A stretch of DNA of 64,000 nucleotides from Liolophura sinensis (GCF_032854445.1 NC_088300.1:55774984-55838983), one strand, 5' to 3'. Positions 1 to 12,099 are shown, counted from the first letter of the stretch. Notes: generated by a model from the sequence alone, not told the origin. Numbers and translations: made by a program.

Positions 1-104
1 TAGAGGGTTTTACAAGGTTTGGTGGTCTTTTCATTCACCTCGTTAAATGAATGGTTTATGTTAAAAGACAGGACGAGACCTAGGTTAGAAAATAGGACGT
101 CAAA

Positions 105-350
105 AATTCAACCGACCGACAGACAGACAGACAGATCGACAGGCAGACCGAGAGACAGGCAGACCGATCAACAGACAGACAGACAGACAGACAGATAGAC
201 AGACCGACCGACCGACCGACCGACCGACAGACAGACAGACAAATCGACAGACAAATCGACAGACAAATCGACAGACAGACACACAGACAGATCGATCGGC
301 AGACTGACAAATAGACAGACGGACAGATCGATCGACAGAAAAAACGACAG
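105..350. repeat. GACA-type tetranucleotide microsatellite
   Basis: Long imperfect run of gaca/gacc/gatc tetranucleotides. It lies about 0.4 kb past the stop codon of the minus-strand receptor gene. The Ser/Val/Cys/Leu-rich reading frames seen here on the minus strand are products of the repeat and are not genes. Confidence 0.95.
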
Positions 351-770
351 TACTCTTAGTCGCAACTAAATGCTTTATTTACAGTATATAATACATTATC
401 CTGTACACTCACAAAATAATAATGAACCCAAATGGCATATGTTACTAATTACTACAATCATGACTAAATAACAGGTCGGTCAAGCCTAAAACCTTGTTTA
501 TTGTATTACATATCATATTACATACCAACGCCATTATACTCCTAATTTCCTCTACCTATTGTATGGAAAGAACACGATTGTAATGTCCAACAAACTGTTC
601 TCAGTAGTTTTGGTTGTATAGGTATTAGTCGGTACTGTCTCCAAGATTCCAATTTCTTATTTCCAGGTTTTCAGTCAGTCCACATGATACAAACGTTTTG
701 TGAGGTACAATGCTTTTCCAGTAATTTCACATCTTTATGAGAATTCGTTTACAACCCAGTGTCAAATAGT

Positions 771-2969
771 TCATTGAGTATCTGTAGACTTCGTGCTTGA
801 GTTTGACTGAAAGAACAAATCTGAACAGTTTAATTTCTGTGACAAGAGCAATAAAACTCTCCTATTGATGCAAAATGAAACAAATATGAATATACCCTGA
901 CCTCCCGTGAAAACTGAAAACAAACAAAAGATGACCGTGTTCGACGGAAAAAAGCCAAAAATCCAGCCAAAACCTAAGAGCAAGGACAACCGGAAGTATA
1001 TGCCTACATAGTTTCGATTGCAGACGTTACTATGGGCTATCAGATCAGGTCTTCTCTGCAGAGACAGTACCGTTCGAATGAAGAAGAATAGGTTAAATAT
1101 CAAGATGAGCAATAGAGGGGAGGCAAAAAATATCCCAATAGCCTCCATAGAGTTAATGAAACAAATATCACCGCCGTAACCGATCTGATGGCCGCCACTA
1201 CGGCCAAGAACGTAACTGATACACGCCGCAACAAGAATAAGGGGAGATAAATCTGCGAACAGACAATAGTGAATGAATGTACGTTTGTCACTTCGTTCCC
1301 TAGACACACTCTGGGAGTTACCATATAGATTTGAGAAGACGGTGTACATGTGATAGGCACAGACAAACATCCAGAAAAACGACGACAGCCACATGTAATG
1401 AATGACAACGCCGATGGTTTGACAAAGAACCGCATTACTGACCGCGTTCACGCCGCACAGATACAGAAACTGTGCCACAAATAGGTGAAAAACCAAACTC
1501 ATGGTGTTCTTACCAGGCAAGGTTTGTAAAGAGGGGAGATAACAATAGACAAGGAAAGTAAGGAAAAGACAGATGTCAGAGACAGTGAGACAGACGGTAG
1601 AGAACGTGGCCCTCCAGGATGCCGATGTGTTCGGGAATACAGAAACAGAGGGCGTGATGCGTGTCATCTCTGATACACACAGCTGTACGCCAACCCCTGA
1701 CTCCTGGTAAGTCCCAGCCCTTAGAACCACTGTCTGATTACCAAACGTGAGGGTCTGATTCTCAAGGAACAAGCGACCGCCAAAATGATTCGAAGGTATC
1801 TCCACAAACGGACAGCTCAGGTAATCAGACATGTCAATAAACTCCACAGAGCTAAGACAATTTCTCCGTAGACAGGTTTTTCCAAACACGCCCCTGGAGT
1901 CATTTTGGGAAACAAAACTAAGATCTTGGATTGTACTGGTATTCAGATTATTTTTCCGACCGATTCTAGTGCCATTGCTGGTTAACCGCCGAAATGTAAC
2001 AGATAAACCGTCCTTGACCAATGTCCACGGTTTCTCAACAACTTCGTTTAAATCAGTTTCAAGGTCACTGACTGACCTCCTTGCCGAAGATACAAACTTG
2101 AATGTTACATGTATGGCTTGAATCCTAACACTTTTTGAAGGGATGGAGAATCTCTCTCCTGTAATCCTCATTTCTAAAGGAGTGAAGACAAACGGCTGGT
2201 AAGGTTGTAAAATTCGACGTAGATGTCGTTCATAGCGTCTACTCACAACACCAGTGCTGGGCAGAACAACTGGCCGGTCTGACAGGAGAGTGAATTTGAA
2301 ACTATAGCCCAGGCCTGCGCAAGACCGGAAGACAGGTTGACAGCGTGAATTGTCGAACAAACGTCGAGGAGGGCATATCACAGGCGAGCACTGGTCCTGA
2401 AAGACATGAGAAACTGTTATGAAGCTACAAACCAAATTGTGCCAAAATTCAGTGTTTTAAGGTGTCTTTTAGCGTTTCGTCCACATGCAGGCAGCGAAAT
2501 TTGGCCTGCCGGCGAAACCCAGAAATCGGTTACGTCTTTTCCGCCTCGCCTAACCGATCATTCGGTTACGCCACGTATGTTTATCAACCCGATCGGTTAC
2601 GCTAATTGTTTACGTGGTTTATGTTTCAGGCATCATTCTGGATCATTAATAAAATTATTCAGCTCAATGTTATGTTTGTTTTTCTTTTCTATATCTAGCA
2701 GCTCATACCGTAAGGTTGGTGAACAAAAGAAAGAGAAATTTTACACTCACACGGTGTTTCAACGTTGTGTGTTGCCTGGTTGGTACTTGACTCCTGTGGC
2801 ACATTTTTACGTGAAATTCCGTTATACAGGCTTATATGTTTGCAATATGCCCAGTCCAACATTAAGTACTTCCAGTAAGTGTCATTACGGTATTGGGGAG
2901 CGAGTTTGGTATCCCTGATTACTGATAATTAACGCAGTTTCCAACGCACGTGGTGTGAGTCTTACCACA

Positions 2970-3036
<67 letters not shown>

Positions 3037-5106
3037 TCGCTACAGGGCCGGGAGAGACCTTGACGTCACAGGCCTATGCGTCACAGGCCTGTGCTCTAAA
3101 TCAGAACGCAGCCGGTGAGGTCCCGTAAGGGTTCCATCAATCTGTACGGTAGACTCGACTAATTTGGGCTCGAGTAGCAGTTAAACTACATGTACATGAA
3201 AAGGTAACCTTGTTTTATTTACTTGCGTGATCGTGAAAAGATAAGTCAAAATAAATAATTTGAGTATTATCTCAAAGCCTGTAAGGCATATATGAATGAT
3301 TACATTTCCATGTGACCAGCACAGGCAGCTGGCTGTGGCTGAAGTCGATGTTTCTATTTTTAGACGCGTTGCCATACTAACCGCGTTGTGATTATGAAAG
3401 CTGTTCAGTCCAGTTTATCTGTAGTTACCTAATGCACACTGACTCTAAGGACGTTCTCGTTGGACAGTTGGCCTAACCGATTTTCCGGTTAGCCAAATTG
3501 AACCGCACGTAACCGTTGCGCGACCGACGGTTTCGTTCGCGCCAAATTTCGCTGCCTGCACATGTATGCATGTTGTTCCTTGTTTAGATTTAGTATGGTA
3601 TAAGGACATTTGGTTGAATTTTTTATTATTATTATTCCACTTACAAAGTCTAGTTAAAGGGACTCTAGAAACATTCACTTTCGAGACACTGGAAATGGTA
3701 ACAATTCTGGTAGACGATGAAAACGGTTAAATAGCTAGAACGGACGGACAGAATAACCTTGCTTCGTTGTGCAGTTTTTGTATTATGTTCCAAGGAAAGA
3801 CTCTTGTTTCAATTACCTTAAGAAAATTACAAATAGCAGGCACCTAACATTGCATTGCTTATTATCTTAAAGGCCATCTAGTGCAACTGTAATAACACTT
3901 ATCCCACTTCAGACAAAATGTAGCACTTATTAGACTTATTACATTATTGGTAATACAAAACGGCCGTAAGCCATTAAATGTGGTTTCATTATTAGCATAT
4001 TTATATTCATAAATACTTACCAAAATATGATTGTACACATGTCCATCCGGACAGGTTCTGATTTGGTCTGGTTCCTTTTGATAGTTCTTAGATGTGTCCG
4101 GGTAGAAGTTGAGCAAGACACTGATTGGAGGGACGGGGGGCACCCTTATGTGTACATCGGGGATCTTACACACCTGGGTTCGGTCCAGACTGACGCCATT
4201 ACACACAGCGCAGAACACGTTTTTGTACAGGGTTCTGTTGAATTGAACAGGGTTGGTTAGATTGTGACAGAGCTGTATTACCGTGTTAGACGGAGCGTTC
4301 CAACTCTGAGGACACGAATCCACCAGTTTTCCTCGGATACACTGACGGCTGATGTTTTCTCTGGGAGGCGAGGTCGAGATGGCGCAGTCCCTTGACTTCC
4401 AAACTTTCTCCCATATCTCCTCTTGTGACCTCACTCCAGTAAATAAAGTAGAGGCGTTGCACCTTGAAGACACACTCCAGGATTCATGCACAGTCAGGTT
4501 GTGGCAGACGGCACAGAACTTGTTCCGGTAACTCAGTCTGCTTGATGGCGACCAGACAGGAATGGCCTCCTCCATAAGACTAAAGTCAGGATGTTCGCAC
4601 CGCCGAACAATGGTCCGGTTGACCACACCATTGTCCTCTGGACATTTACTTACGTGGAACACGCCAATATGCTCCGCAAAACGCTGTGGCGTTTTGATGA
4701 AGTCTAGCTTGGGAAGACACGAGACGTAACTCGGCGAATGTTCGGCACCTGAAGCTGCCGACAGCAGTACGTGCTTGTCGTTACAACAATCTCCGTATAC
4801 GTGACACACGTCGTCACAGTAACAGCTGTGACATCTGAAGCATGAGGCTGAGTAGACTAATTTCCCCAAGCCACCTTTACACAGGCTCTGGCGTCCGCAA
4901 GACATATCCGTCACGTTCACCGTCTGGGAAAAGACCGCCGTGAAATCATCCAGTCCAGACGCCCATCCTCCTGCATTCCGACCTTGGGGTGTCCCCGAGT
5001 TATGGTATGTCCCATCCTCATCGTGAGTTCGATCCGCAACAACAGAGCTCAATCCGAAGAAACACAAAGCGACTTGACAGATGAAAACTGTTATCAGCCC
5101 AGCCAT
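771..5106 (-). CDS. Methuselah-like / class B (7tm_2) GPCR with somatomedin-B-like N-terminal domain
   Basis: Two coding exons on the minus strand: 5106-4021 (362 codons) and 2396-771 (541 codons plus TGA), both phase 0. The donor is TTG|GTAAGT and the acceptor tttcag|GAC. The product is about 903 residues. The start ATG at 5106 opens a hydrophobic signal peptide (MAGLITVFICQVALCFFG). Residues about 76-110 are cysteine-rich with CYCDDVCHVYGDCCND, the somatomedin-B pattern. Several more Cys pairs and N-glycosylation sites follow. The splice joins CPDGHVYNHIL to DQCSPVICP, a short Cys motif often found before the 7TM of methuselah-like receptors. Seven hydrophobic segments span about residues 625-880, with GFGWIFGF in the sixth, typical of class B receptors. 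No GPS cleavage motif is visible. It is presumably a plasma-membrane receptor. Ligand and G protein are unknown. The 1.6-kb intron holds a foldback element and a (TA)n tract. Confidence 0.87.
2483..3563. mobile_element. Foldback/MITE-like element in the GPCR intron
   Basis: The segment near 2487-2505 (gcaggcagcgaaatttggc) recurs as its reverse complement near 3541-3560. Degenerate inverted similarity continues inward through repeated 'aaccg...cggttac' blocks on both sides. The enclosed ~1.1 kb holds a (TA)n run at about 2972-3034 and no coding capacity that I recognise. It lies entirely within the receptor intron. A non-autonomous DNA transposon or foldback element fits best. No clear target-site duplication was identified. 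Confidence 0.55.
2972..3034. repeat. (TA)n microsatellite
   Basis: Uninterrupted ta dinucleotide run inside the foldback element of the receptor intron. Confidence 0.95.
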
Positions 5107-5924
5107 TGTGAAATCTGACAATTTGTAACAGTCAAAATACACAGAGGTTTACAAAAACACACAGAGGTCTACCTAAACGTTTCCAAACGTTAATTGTTCA
5201 TGCACTGGCCGAGATTTAAGATTTGATCATCCGAACATTACGCTGCCCACGATTCCCCCCGCAATGTATAAGGTGTGAAATATTATTGTGGCTTTGTATC
5301 AGCCTGGTGTAGGGGTGAGTAGAAATGAAGGTCAATTAGCCACAACAACGCAAGCAGTGTACATAAAAATCTTAAGTCCGGAAGTGATAAGTGCTGGGTG
5401 GAGGATTTGTCGGACTGGAAACACGGACGATCAGCCTATGACTTCATTTGTGTCCAATAGACCGGATGTGAGCTGTCCAGCAGTCCTCATATTAATGGCA
5501 CGTAGAAATGACGAGTTGTACTATTTCTGTCTAATCTCAAGCTTAAACCAACTGACAATGTGGACTTACACACACAAAAAATACAGAAAATCAAATAGTT
5601 TTTTGTGTGTGGGAAATTCAAGGTGTACTATGAATCTCGTGAGTTGCGAGATTTCATTTGTAGGCTTACAATAAATTGCTATTACAGTAACATCATGCGC
5701 TTCCATCACAGAGGCCGATCTGTAATTTCTGTCAATGGCAGACAATAATTATTGTTAACCAGTGCGACAGATAAGTAGCTTTGTTGACTGGAAATGACAA
5801 AAAATAATTGTTGGGTTCCAGTCTTGTCAGATATTGTAGACCTTTGCATTAGAAAAACGGTCGTGACCAGTTAAATATCAAAACTTTAACAAAATCACCA
5901 TATATTCAAACAAAAATGGCAGCG
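5107..5924. other. Upstream flank of the GPCR gene, no gene recognised
   Basis: About 0.8 kb upstream of the receptor start codon. An open frame at 5288-5674 (plus) has no recognisable similarity and no supporting context. The receptor promoter should lie here, but I see no convincing TATA box. Confidence 0.5.
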
Positions 5925-6440
5925 GATTCAAAAGTTGTCAGCAGCTATAAGCATCAACACATATGTCATCGGTAACCAGCAGTCACCATGGACAACTAAA
6001 CATCAGCACCTCTGTCATCGGAAAATCATGAGTCACCATGAAGTCCACCAAATGGCAGCAGATTCCAAGGTAGTTAACAGTTAAGCATCTACATCTCTGT
6101 CATCGGTAACCAGCAGTCACCATGAACCCCGGCAAGTGACGGTTGATTCAAAGGTAGTTAACAGTGTCAACACATATGTCATCGGTCAACAGTAGTCCCC
6201 ATGAACTCCAACAAATGACAGCAGATTCACAGGCAGTTAACAGCTAAGCATCAACCATCGGTAACCAGTAGTCCCCATGAACTCAGCTAATCACATACAT
6301 TTATAATACCGTCATTAACCATGAATGAATAGCAATAAATAGCTGGCAATTAAAATGTCGTCGGTGGCTAAGTATCAACACATTTAACCTTACTAGCCGG
6401 CAGTCAACATGATTATCAGCATATGACTATCGATTTAAAG
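5925..6440. repeat. Degenerate tandem repeat, unit about 80 bp
   Basis: A core resembling 'gtcatcggtaaccagcag' followed by 'tcaccatgaa' recurs near 5965, 6014, 6099, 6178 and 6256, with a weaker copy near 6360. Most spacings are 78-85 bp, with one shorter at 49 bp. 'aaaggtagttaacag' blocks lie between the cores. It is an old, diverged array without coding potential. Confidence 0.75.
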
Positions 6441-7145
6441 GTCGTTGTACAGGAATGACCCATTTAACCTTAGAAACAGTGTGAAATTCTAAAAAAGATG
6501 TATATAAAATGTATTTCCAACCAAAACCTAAACCAAAGATGTATTTTCTCTGCTTAATCCCGAGATCATTTCACATTAATATATACAATCGCTACTATTG
6601 TTCTGTGACACACAATGCAAAACCACACAAAACTTTCTGTACAAAATTCAAACAAATTCATGTCATTACCACTTTGTTAATTAACCATATAATACATTTA
6701 ACGGTATTGAACTATGTGTAATATGAACAGGAATAATTTGCTATTTATACTTTAATCGTCAAATTATATAAAATAGTGGGATGGAAACGGTACTATTTAT
6801 TAAATGAACATTTTTCGGGAACAACTATTCAGTTTTCAATTTTACAAGTTAAACTTTAGCTTGGGCGTACTTAGGTGGTACAGAGCTATTTCATAAATTG
6901 AACAATTCTCAGAAATAATATTCTCCCTGATCACCATGCACCTGACACATTACTGGACGGCTGGTGTTACAAGCGTGCATGGACATCCGTGATACTGAAC
7001 TTAGTATAGTACGTTAACAATTCTCATGCGGGAACTTGATGATGAAATTCCTATGATAGAATTCGCATGAACACGGATTATGTACAACTGTACTTCTTTA
7101 AAAAATATATGATAGTCTGATTTTTAACTTTAGAACCTGTATTAA
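6441..7145. other. AT-rich intergenic DNA, nothing recognised
   Basis: Low-complexity AT-rich sequence. The only open frame (6509-6721) is Lys/His/Ile-rich and resembles no family I know. Confidence 0.5.
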
Positions 7146-7146
7146 A

Positions 7147-7376
7147 CAATCTGTTAATTTCAGCAGAAAGTCTGCTGTCTGAGTGATGCTAGATTATATT
7201 GTTATTATATCTCAATATTCTGTCATATTCAATATAATATCATGTTAGTCTGATAGAATCGTTCTGTTGAATTAATAGAATAGGTGTGCATTATTCAACA
7301 GAATAATCTGCTGCAACAACAGAATACATTCTAGCATCACTAAGACAACAGACTTCCTGTTAAATTTAAGAGATTA
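7147..7376. mobile_element. Foldback MITE with ~45-bp imperfect inverted ends
   Basis: The left end near 7150-7195 (containing cagaaagtctgctgtctgag) is the imperfect reverse complement of the right end near 7330-7370 (tctagcatcactaagacaac followed by agacttcctgttaa). The interior is AT-rich and non-coding. The same right-end sequence occurs in a GULO intron at about 26405-26465 and in its duplicate near 33661-33721, so this is a dispersed family. Confidence 0.7.
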
Positions 7377-7430
7377 TTTTTGAAGGTGCTAAAGCATTCA
7401 CGTGTTCCCTCGATTCAGGATAATATGTAT

Positions 7431-7516
7431 ACATTTATTTATTTGAATGATGTTTCACCTCGTACTCAAGAAAATTTCATTTATACGACGGCGGCCAGCA
7501 TTGTGGTGGGAAAAAA
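7431..7516 (-). repeat. SINE fragment (3' tail, minus orientation)
   Basis: The reverse complement gives the 'gtataaatgaaattttcttgagtacg' style tail followed by an A/T-rich (aaat)n end. It matches the 3' part of the fuller SINEs at 20223-20487 and 39160-39390. The tRNA-like head is missing. Confidence 0.7.
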
Positions 7517-7519
7517 CAG

Positions 7520-9760
7520 GATAGGATGTATACATGATATGTGTTCTATATATGCAGAAAATGTACCGGTATTTCTGTGTTGTAAACGAAAAAGCGAGCT
7601 AGAAATGTTTGAAAGAACATGGGCTAACGCTCTGTGAACACAGGTTTTGCTCAAAGTGAAACTGTGGAAGATTCAACTTGACACTTAAGGATATGCACTG
7701 TAAACACTGCTTATGGTTCAATTTCCGCATCAATGCGGCGTTTTTACTGTCGCATTCATGATTTAGGTGGGTCATGCTGTGATGTGTGCTTTTATGTCTG
7801 AATAAAGGCAAGGCTGAATTTTCTATGTAAATATTGCTTCCAGTCGATTCAACCTTTTACATGCATAAGGTACACTGGCTGGTTTCACGTAGTCTTACAC
7901 GGCTTGCTCTGTATCGATATCAGCTTATATATATTTTGCGGGTTCGCAATTGCCATCTATACCAAGCAGTTTAAGGTTGTTACATTTTTATTGTTTTTGT
8001 GTGGATATCTTGGGTATATTCGATAATAGAAAACATATAATAATCGCCAGGATGTTTTGTTTTAAATACGAAAATAATTGTTTGCTAAAACCACCGCGAA
8101 AAACATGAGAATTCATTGTAACAACTATTGTCAGATATATGTTCAGACAATTGGATAAAAGTATTCTGACAGCATTTTCTTTGCAATAAAGTCATTGGTG
8201 AAAGACAGCCAACCGGTCTCAGAAGTACTCTTCATTGTATGTTGTCTTGGAAGGTACGCCAGGTGCAATTTGCGACTGCTTCGTAAAACAATTCCCCGAT
8301 CTAATGTACTACCTTGCTTTTTATCCTCGCACTTTTTACTAATAAAAATTAGAATAATGTAATCTATAGCCATTCTTTTCATGAACTGAAGGATAGTCAT
8401 CTGACTTCTAACTTTATACTCACATGGGTTTTTAAATAAACGAGAATGTTCCTTTATGAGAACTGCTTCCTTTAAGTTATGGTATCCCTTCTCCACCTTC
8501 AATTATTCGAACCACCTGTCAGCCACTATGGTCTTAATTCTCCCTAGACAGTACCAAAATGCCTGTCCTAACGGTCACTTTAAGTCTCCAAACTTCTGCC
8601 TGTATAGAATCTAGGAATGAAGTCACGTCTTTTCACAGTCTGACAATTTAAGAGATTGCTCTGAAGGAGATGGTGACACTATTTCACTGGGCTTACCAAC
8701 AAAAACAATAATAGTCGACAGTTCTGGCGGTCGTTTCAAGCTATAAGCTATCTCCTCAAGGACAAGAAAAACGTCTCTAATTAAGCCTAACTTATCTTAG
8801 AAACAAGCCTAATATTGGGGATGAGCTCACAATCCAGACCATTCGCTTTTTCTATACCCCCAAGATCTCTCCATACCATACATAAAAAGTATGTCCCTCT
8901 CTTTATTTTTTTCTTCATTTTCATACCCGTTATTTCATTTTGTTTTCCTTCTCCTGTCCCTTATTTCGTTTTCAAGGTTAAGCCCCTCTAACTTCCTTTC
9001 TCGTAAATGGCTTTAAAAATGGAATACAGACAGGTGACATAGGTCTGGGTGTGAAGGGTTTTCAACATATGTTCAAATAAGACAGGCTTTAAGTTGAAAG
9101 TGAGCAAAATTGCTCATCCCTCACCTGGAATGGATACACGAAACACATAAGTAAACGCCACATTGGAATTGTTATGCCGTAATTTGGATAGATAAATAGA
9201 CCATCTGAAAACAAACCCATCAAAGTTTTTATGCGCCTTTAATTCTCTTCATTAGTAAAAGAGGTGAGTATGCTGTGAGACAAATTGTGTGTAGAACACC
9301 TCACTTCCTAAGCAGACCTGCTGTTTTGTCTTTCGTTAGTAAGCAACCAAATGCATATTCTACCTGAACACAAAATGTCGGAACGTCAAAGAATTTAAAA
9401 GCTTTGTTGTTTACTCTCTACAACTTCTCTTACCCGAGATGTTTTCTGAGTACATAGAAAAAAGTGGCATAGGCCCCACATTTCTACACTCATGGGGCAT
9501 AGTAACGTGTTTCAGTTTCAGACGGGCGTATAGATTTGTGGGAATCAAAAACTGAAGTAAGCCACAGACCGGTGGTACACTACTGGCAAACTCTCCAACA
9601 TTCCTCATATTGGTGGAAGTTAAGTATAGTCTCCAGCGAAATTCATGCAAGACGACACAAGAGAGTACCGTCAACCGCTTATTGCCACCAGGGTTCCAGA
9701 AACTAAGAAAGCAAGGTGATCAAACGTGACAGTAACACGGTTGGACATAAAGAGCTATCT
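7520..9760. other. Intergenic DNA, no gene recognised
   Basis: Short open frames only (for example 8143-8502 and 9411-9674, minus). None has a recognisable domain or splice-linked partner. Confidence 0.5.
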
Positions 9761-9779
9761 ACCTCTGGGTTGGATGGAA

Positions 9780-10105
9780 TTTCCCTCTAGTGTAGTAGTA
9801 AGGGTGTGGGCTCTTGATCCAGAGATCGCTGGTTCAAAGGTTATCAGAGCATGCAGTGACTCCGTAAGTGTAGCGGGTAGATTGTAATGTGATCAAATGC
9901 TGAATCAATGGACAACCAGGACTAATCAGACACCTCATCCATGCAGACATGCAGACAAGAAACTTGTGGGTGATCTGTGTTGGTCATAGATTCGTGTGAA
10001 ATGTCCGATTTCATTTATTTCACTGTACGCCGTACACAAAAATATATGACGTATACGACGGAGGACACCCTTTTGATGGGAGGAAACCGGGTAGAGTCTC
10101 TGAAG
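9780..10105. repeat. SINE fragments, tRNA-like head plus reversed SINE tail
   Basis: At 9790-9845 a plus-strand tRNA-like head is seen, with 'ggctcttgatccagagatcg' followed by a B-box-like 'ctggttcaaagg'. At about 10010-10103 there is a degenerate minus-strand copy of the dominant SINE tail, marked by 'tacgccgtac', 'tatacgacgga' and 'gggaggaaaccgggtagag'. These are treated as SINE debris, not tRNA genes. Confidence 0.6.
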
Positions 10106-10469
10106 GCCTACTGTATGTTCTGACAACTTCTAACAGTAAAAAGCCCATCATATTTTCCCTGAACACTACGTGTATAGGCCTACTCGTAATCTGTGAAGAT
10201 AATAATAATAAATTTTCAGAAAGTTTAAATCCACGAGTACACGAGTAAGTATACTTGATCTCCAACGTTGTGTGGTAATTGGGACGGCAAATCTTATGAA
10301 AACAGAAAAACGGTAAACAAAATTGTGGCTGATCTGTTTTGGTCATAAATTCGATCACATACCGTAGCTCTACGGGCCTATGTTTATGTATAGAGACAGG
10401 GCGTTGCAACTTTCCAGTCATATGAAGACGATGAATTATTAGATGTATGTACATACATCGTGTCTAAAT

Positions 10470-10715
10470 TCTTGCGGCATGCATGACGAATCCATGCCGC
10501 CAAAATTAATATATCATGCGGAAGACACCAGACATGACACCCCATCCAGTCACATTATAATGACTTCTGGTCAACATCCTGTTGCCTTGCTTTGACCTCT
10601 CACTTCTGAGCCCCAAGCGAGGCAGCAACAAGTATCATTTTACAAGTCTTTGGTATGACCCGTCCTGGGTTTGATCCCACGTCTCCCGACTTCGGGGCGA
10701 ACGCTGAATTTATAT
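10470..10715 (-). repeat. Dispersed tRNA-derived repeat, family C copy 1
   Basis: It shares 'gacaccagacatgacacccca', 'tgacctctcacttctgagcc', 'aagcgaggc' and 'gggtttgatcccacgtctcccgac' blocks with 36740-36985 and more weakly with 54290-54490. The last block is the reverse complement of a tRNA-type B box, so the element is in minus orientation. Confidence 0.65.
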
Positions 10716-10756
10716 ATTTATGTAACCAATGTACTTCGGTGGCGAACGGGTCACCG

Positions 10757-10992
10757 AAGCGGTTCACGATGGAAGTTCACGACAAACATTGTGAACACAT
10801 ACAATGTAATCTAGGAGTCATTGAAATAAGTCCACTGATACCTGTCAGGAATTCACTGCATTAAATAACTTCACGATGGAAGCGGTTCACGATGGAAGTT
10901 CACGACAAACATTGTGAACACATACAATGTAATCTAGGAGTCATTGAAATAAGTCCACTGATACCTGTCAGGATTCACTGCATTAAATAACT
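10757..10992. repeat. Tandem duplication, unit 123 bp, two copies
   Basis: The segment beginning agcggttcacgatggaag near 10758 repeats 123 bp later near 10881. Only about one indel separates the copies (ggaattcac against ggattcac). Non-coding. Confidence 0.85.
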
Positions 10993-11790
10993 TCCAAATA
11001 AAGAAAACAGGAAAAGATATTTTCAGAATATTCCTGACAGTCATTTTTATGCTGATGATAGCTAAATTTTGATTGGTCTTTCGTAAAGTTTACAAATTGA
11101 TTCCTTTGAACCATTTACTTATTAACCTGCTATTTTTTTGTTTTTTGGTTTTTTTTTTGTTTTTTTTTTTGTGTTTTTTGGTCGTATTGTTTAAACTGGT
11201 TGCAGGCCTGTGCTTATGTAGAGATTCTCTACAGATTTTATATCCCTCACTAAATGTGAAAAACTTATGCATGGATTGGTCAAGCTGGTTTTCGCACTTG
11301 GTTTGAGGTGCCACAATGTATACATGAATCTAGCCCCAAAATCTGATAAAAAATGGGACATTTTTTTGCGGTTGTTGCACAAAACCTGGACAGCTGGAGA
11401 GTACAGAAGAGCCCAAATTTATATTCTTGCTATCCTGAAAGCGTGAGATAAATCAAACAAAAAAAGTTAATCACAAAATAAATCTGCGCACAAAATGTGA
11501 TCAAAATTGAAATTTTTTTACCGATAGAGGACAAACGAATGCAGAAGGACCTAAGTTTATATTCTCGCTTTCCCAGAAGCGTGGAGTGAAACAAAAAATC
11601 TCACGAGACAACAGCAGTCTCGAACACTCCATGCTACGTGCATCCAGATATGTATTACGTGCATACAGATATATATTCTGTTTGCGTTTAACATGTCACC
11701 CTGCTGTCCCCGATATGTTTACAAGTGTCGCTTTGACGTCACAGGTCTGACGTGTCCATAAATCAGGTCACCACGTGGCAGAAGACCTTA
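10993..11790. other. Intergenic DNA upstream of NUPR1
   Basis: Contains a T-rich tract (11130-11180) and no recognisable gene. The right end probably carries regulatory sequence for the NUPR1-like gene. Confidence 0.45.
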
Positions 11791-11802
11791 GTGACAACGC
11801 AC

Positions 11803-11815
11803 ACATATATGTATA
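11803..11815 (+). promoter_or_regulatory. Possible TATA element of the NUPR1-like gene
   Basis: The sequence acatatatgtata lies about 70-80 bp upstream of the ATG at 11884. This is a plausible position for a core promoter with a short 5' UTR. It is inferred from position and base composition only. Confidence 0.35.
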
Positions 11816-11883
11816 CCGCCCCATCTGCAGGCGGCTGATAGTACAACAATCTTACCAAACACACATCAACTGAAAACCCGGCA

Positions 11884-12099
11884 ATGGCGGAGAAGACAAG
11901 CGATAAAACAGAGGAGTACGAGGAGTACGATATGGAGCCTGAGAAGTACGTACACTCGGGACATAGCGGGAAAGGCCGGACGAAAAAGGAGGCAAGTCAG
12001 CATACAAACCATCCCGACCCCTGCGGTCACGTGAGGAAAACCACCCAGAAACTCATCAATAACAGCCATAACCAGCGTAAGGTGCCTGAGTCCAAATAA
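11884..12099 (+). CDS. NUPR1: Nuclear protein 1 (p8/NUPR1) family stress-response chromatin protein
   Basis: A 71-codon single-exon frame from ATG 11884 to TAA 12097-12099. The core GKGRTKKEASQHTNHP followed by DPCGHVRK and QKLINNS matches the conserved basic region of p8/NUPR1. The human counterpart is recalled as KGRTKREA, then a TN.P.P.GH.RK pattern, then a KL.N ending. The acidic N-terminus (Glu/Asp/Tyr-rich) and basic C-terminus fit the family's small, disordered, HMG-like layout. The length is close to the 82 residues of human NUPR1. NUPR1 proteins are nuclear transcriptional co-regulators induced by ER, metabolic and oxidative stress. The context 'ggcaATGG' is a good initiation site. 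A strong donor-like site (GGA|GTAAGTG) lies just past the stop at about 12104, so an intron in the 3' UTR is possible. Confidence 0.88.
   Translation: MAEKTSDKTEEYEEYDMEPEKYVHSGHSGKGRTKKEASQHTNHPDPCGHVRKTTQKLINNSHNQRKVPESK

Noticed and set aside
80-365. Ser/Val/Cys/Leu-rich frames at the left edge
   Set aside because: They are translations of the GACA microsatellite.
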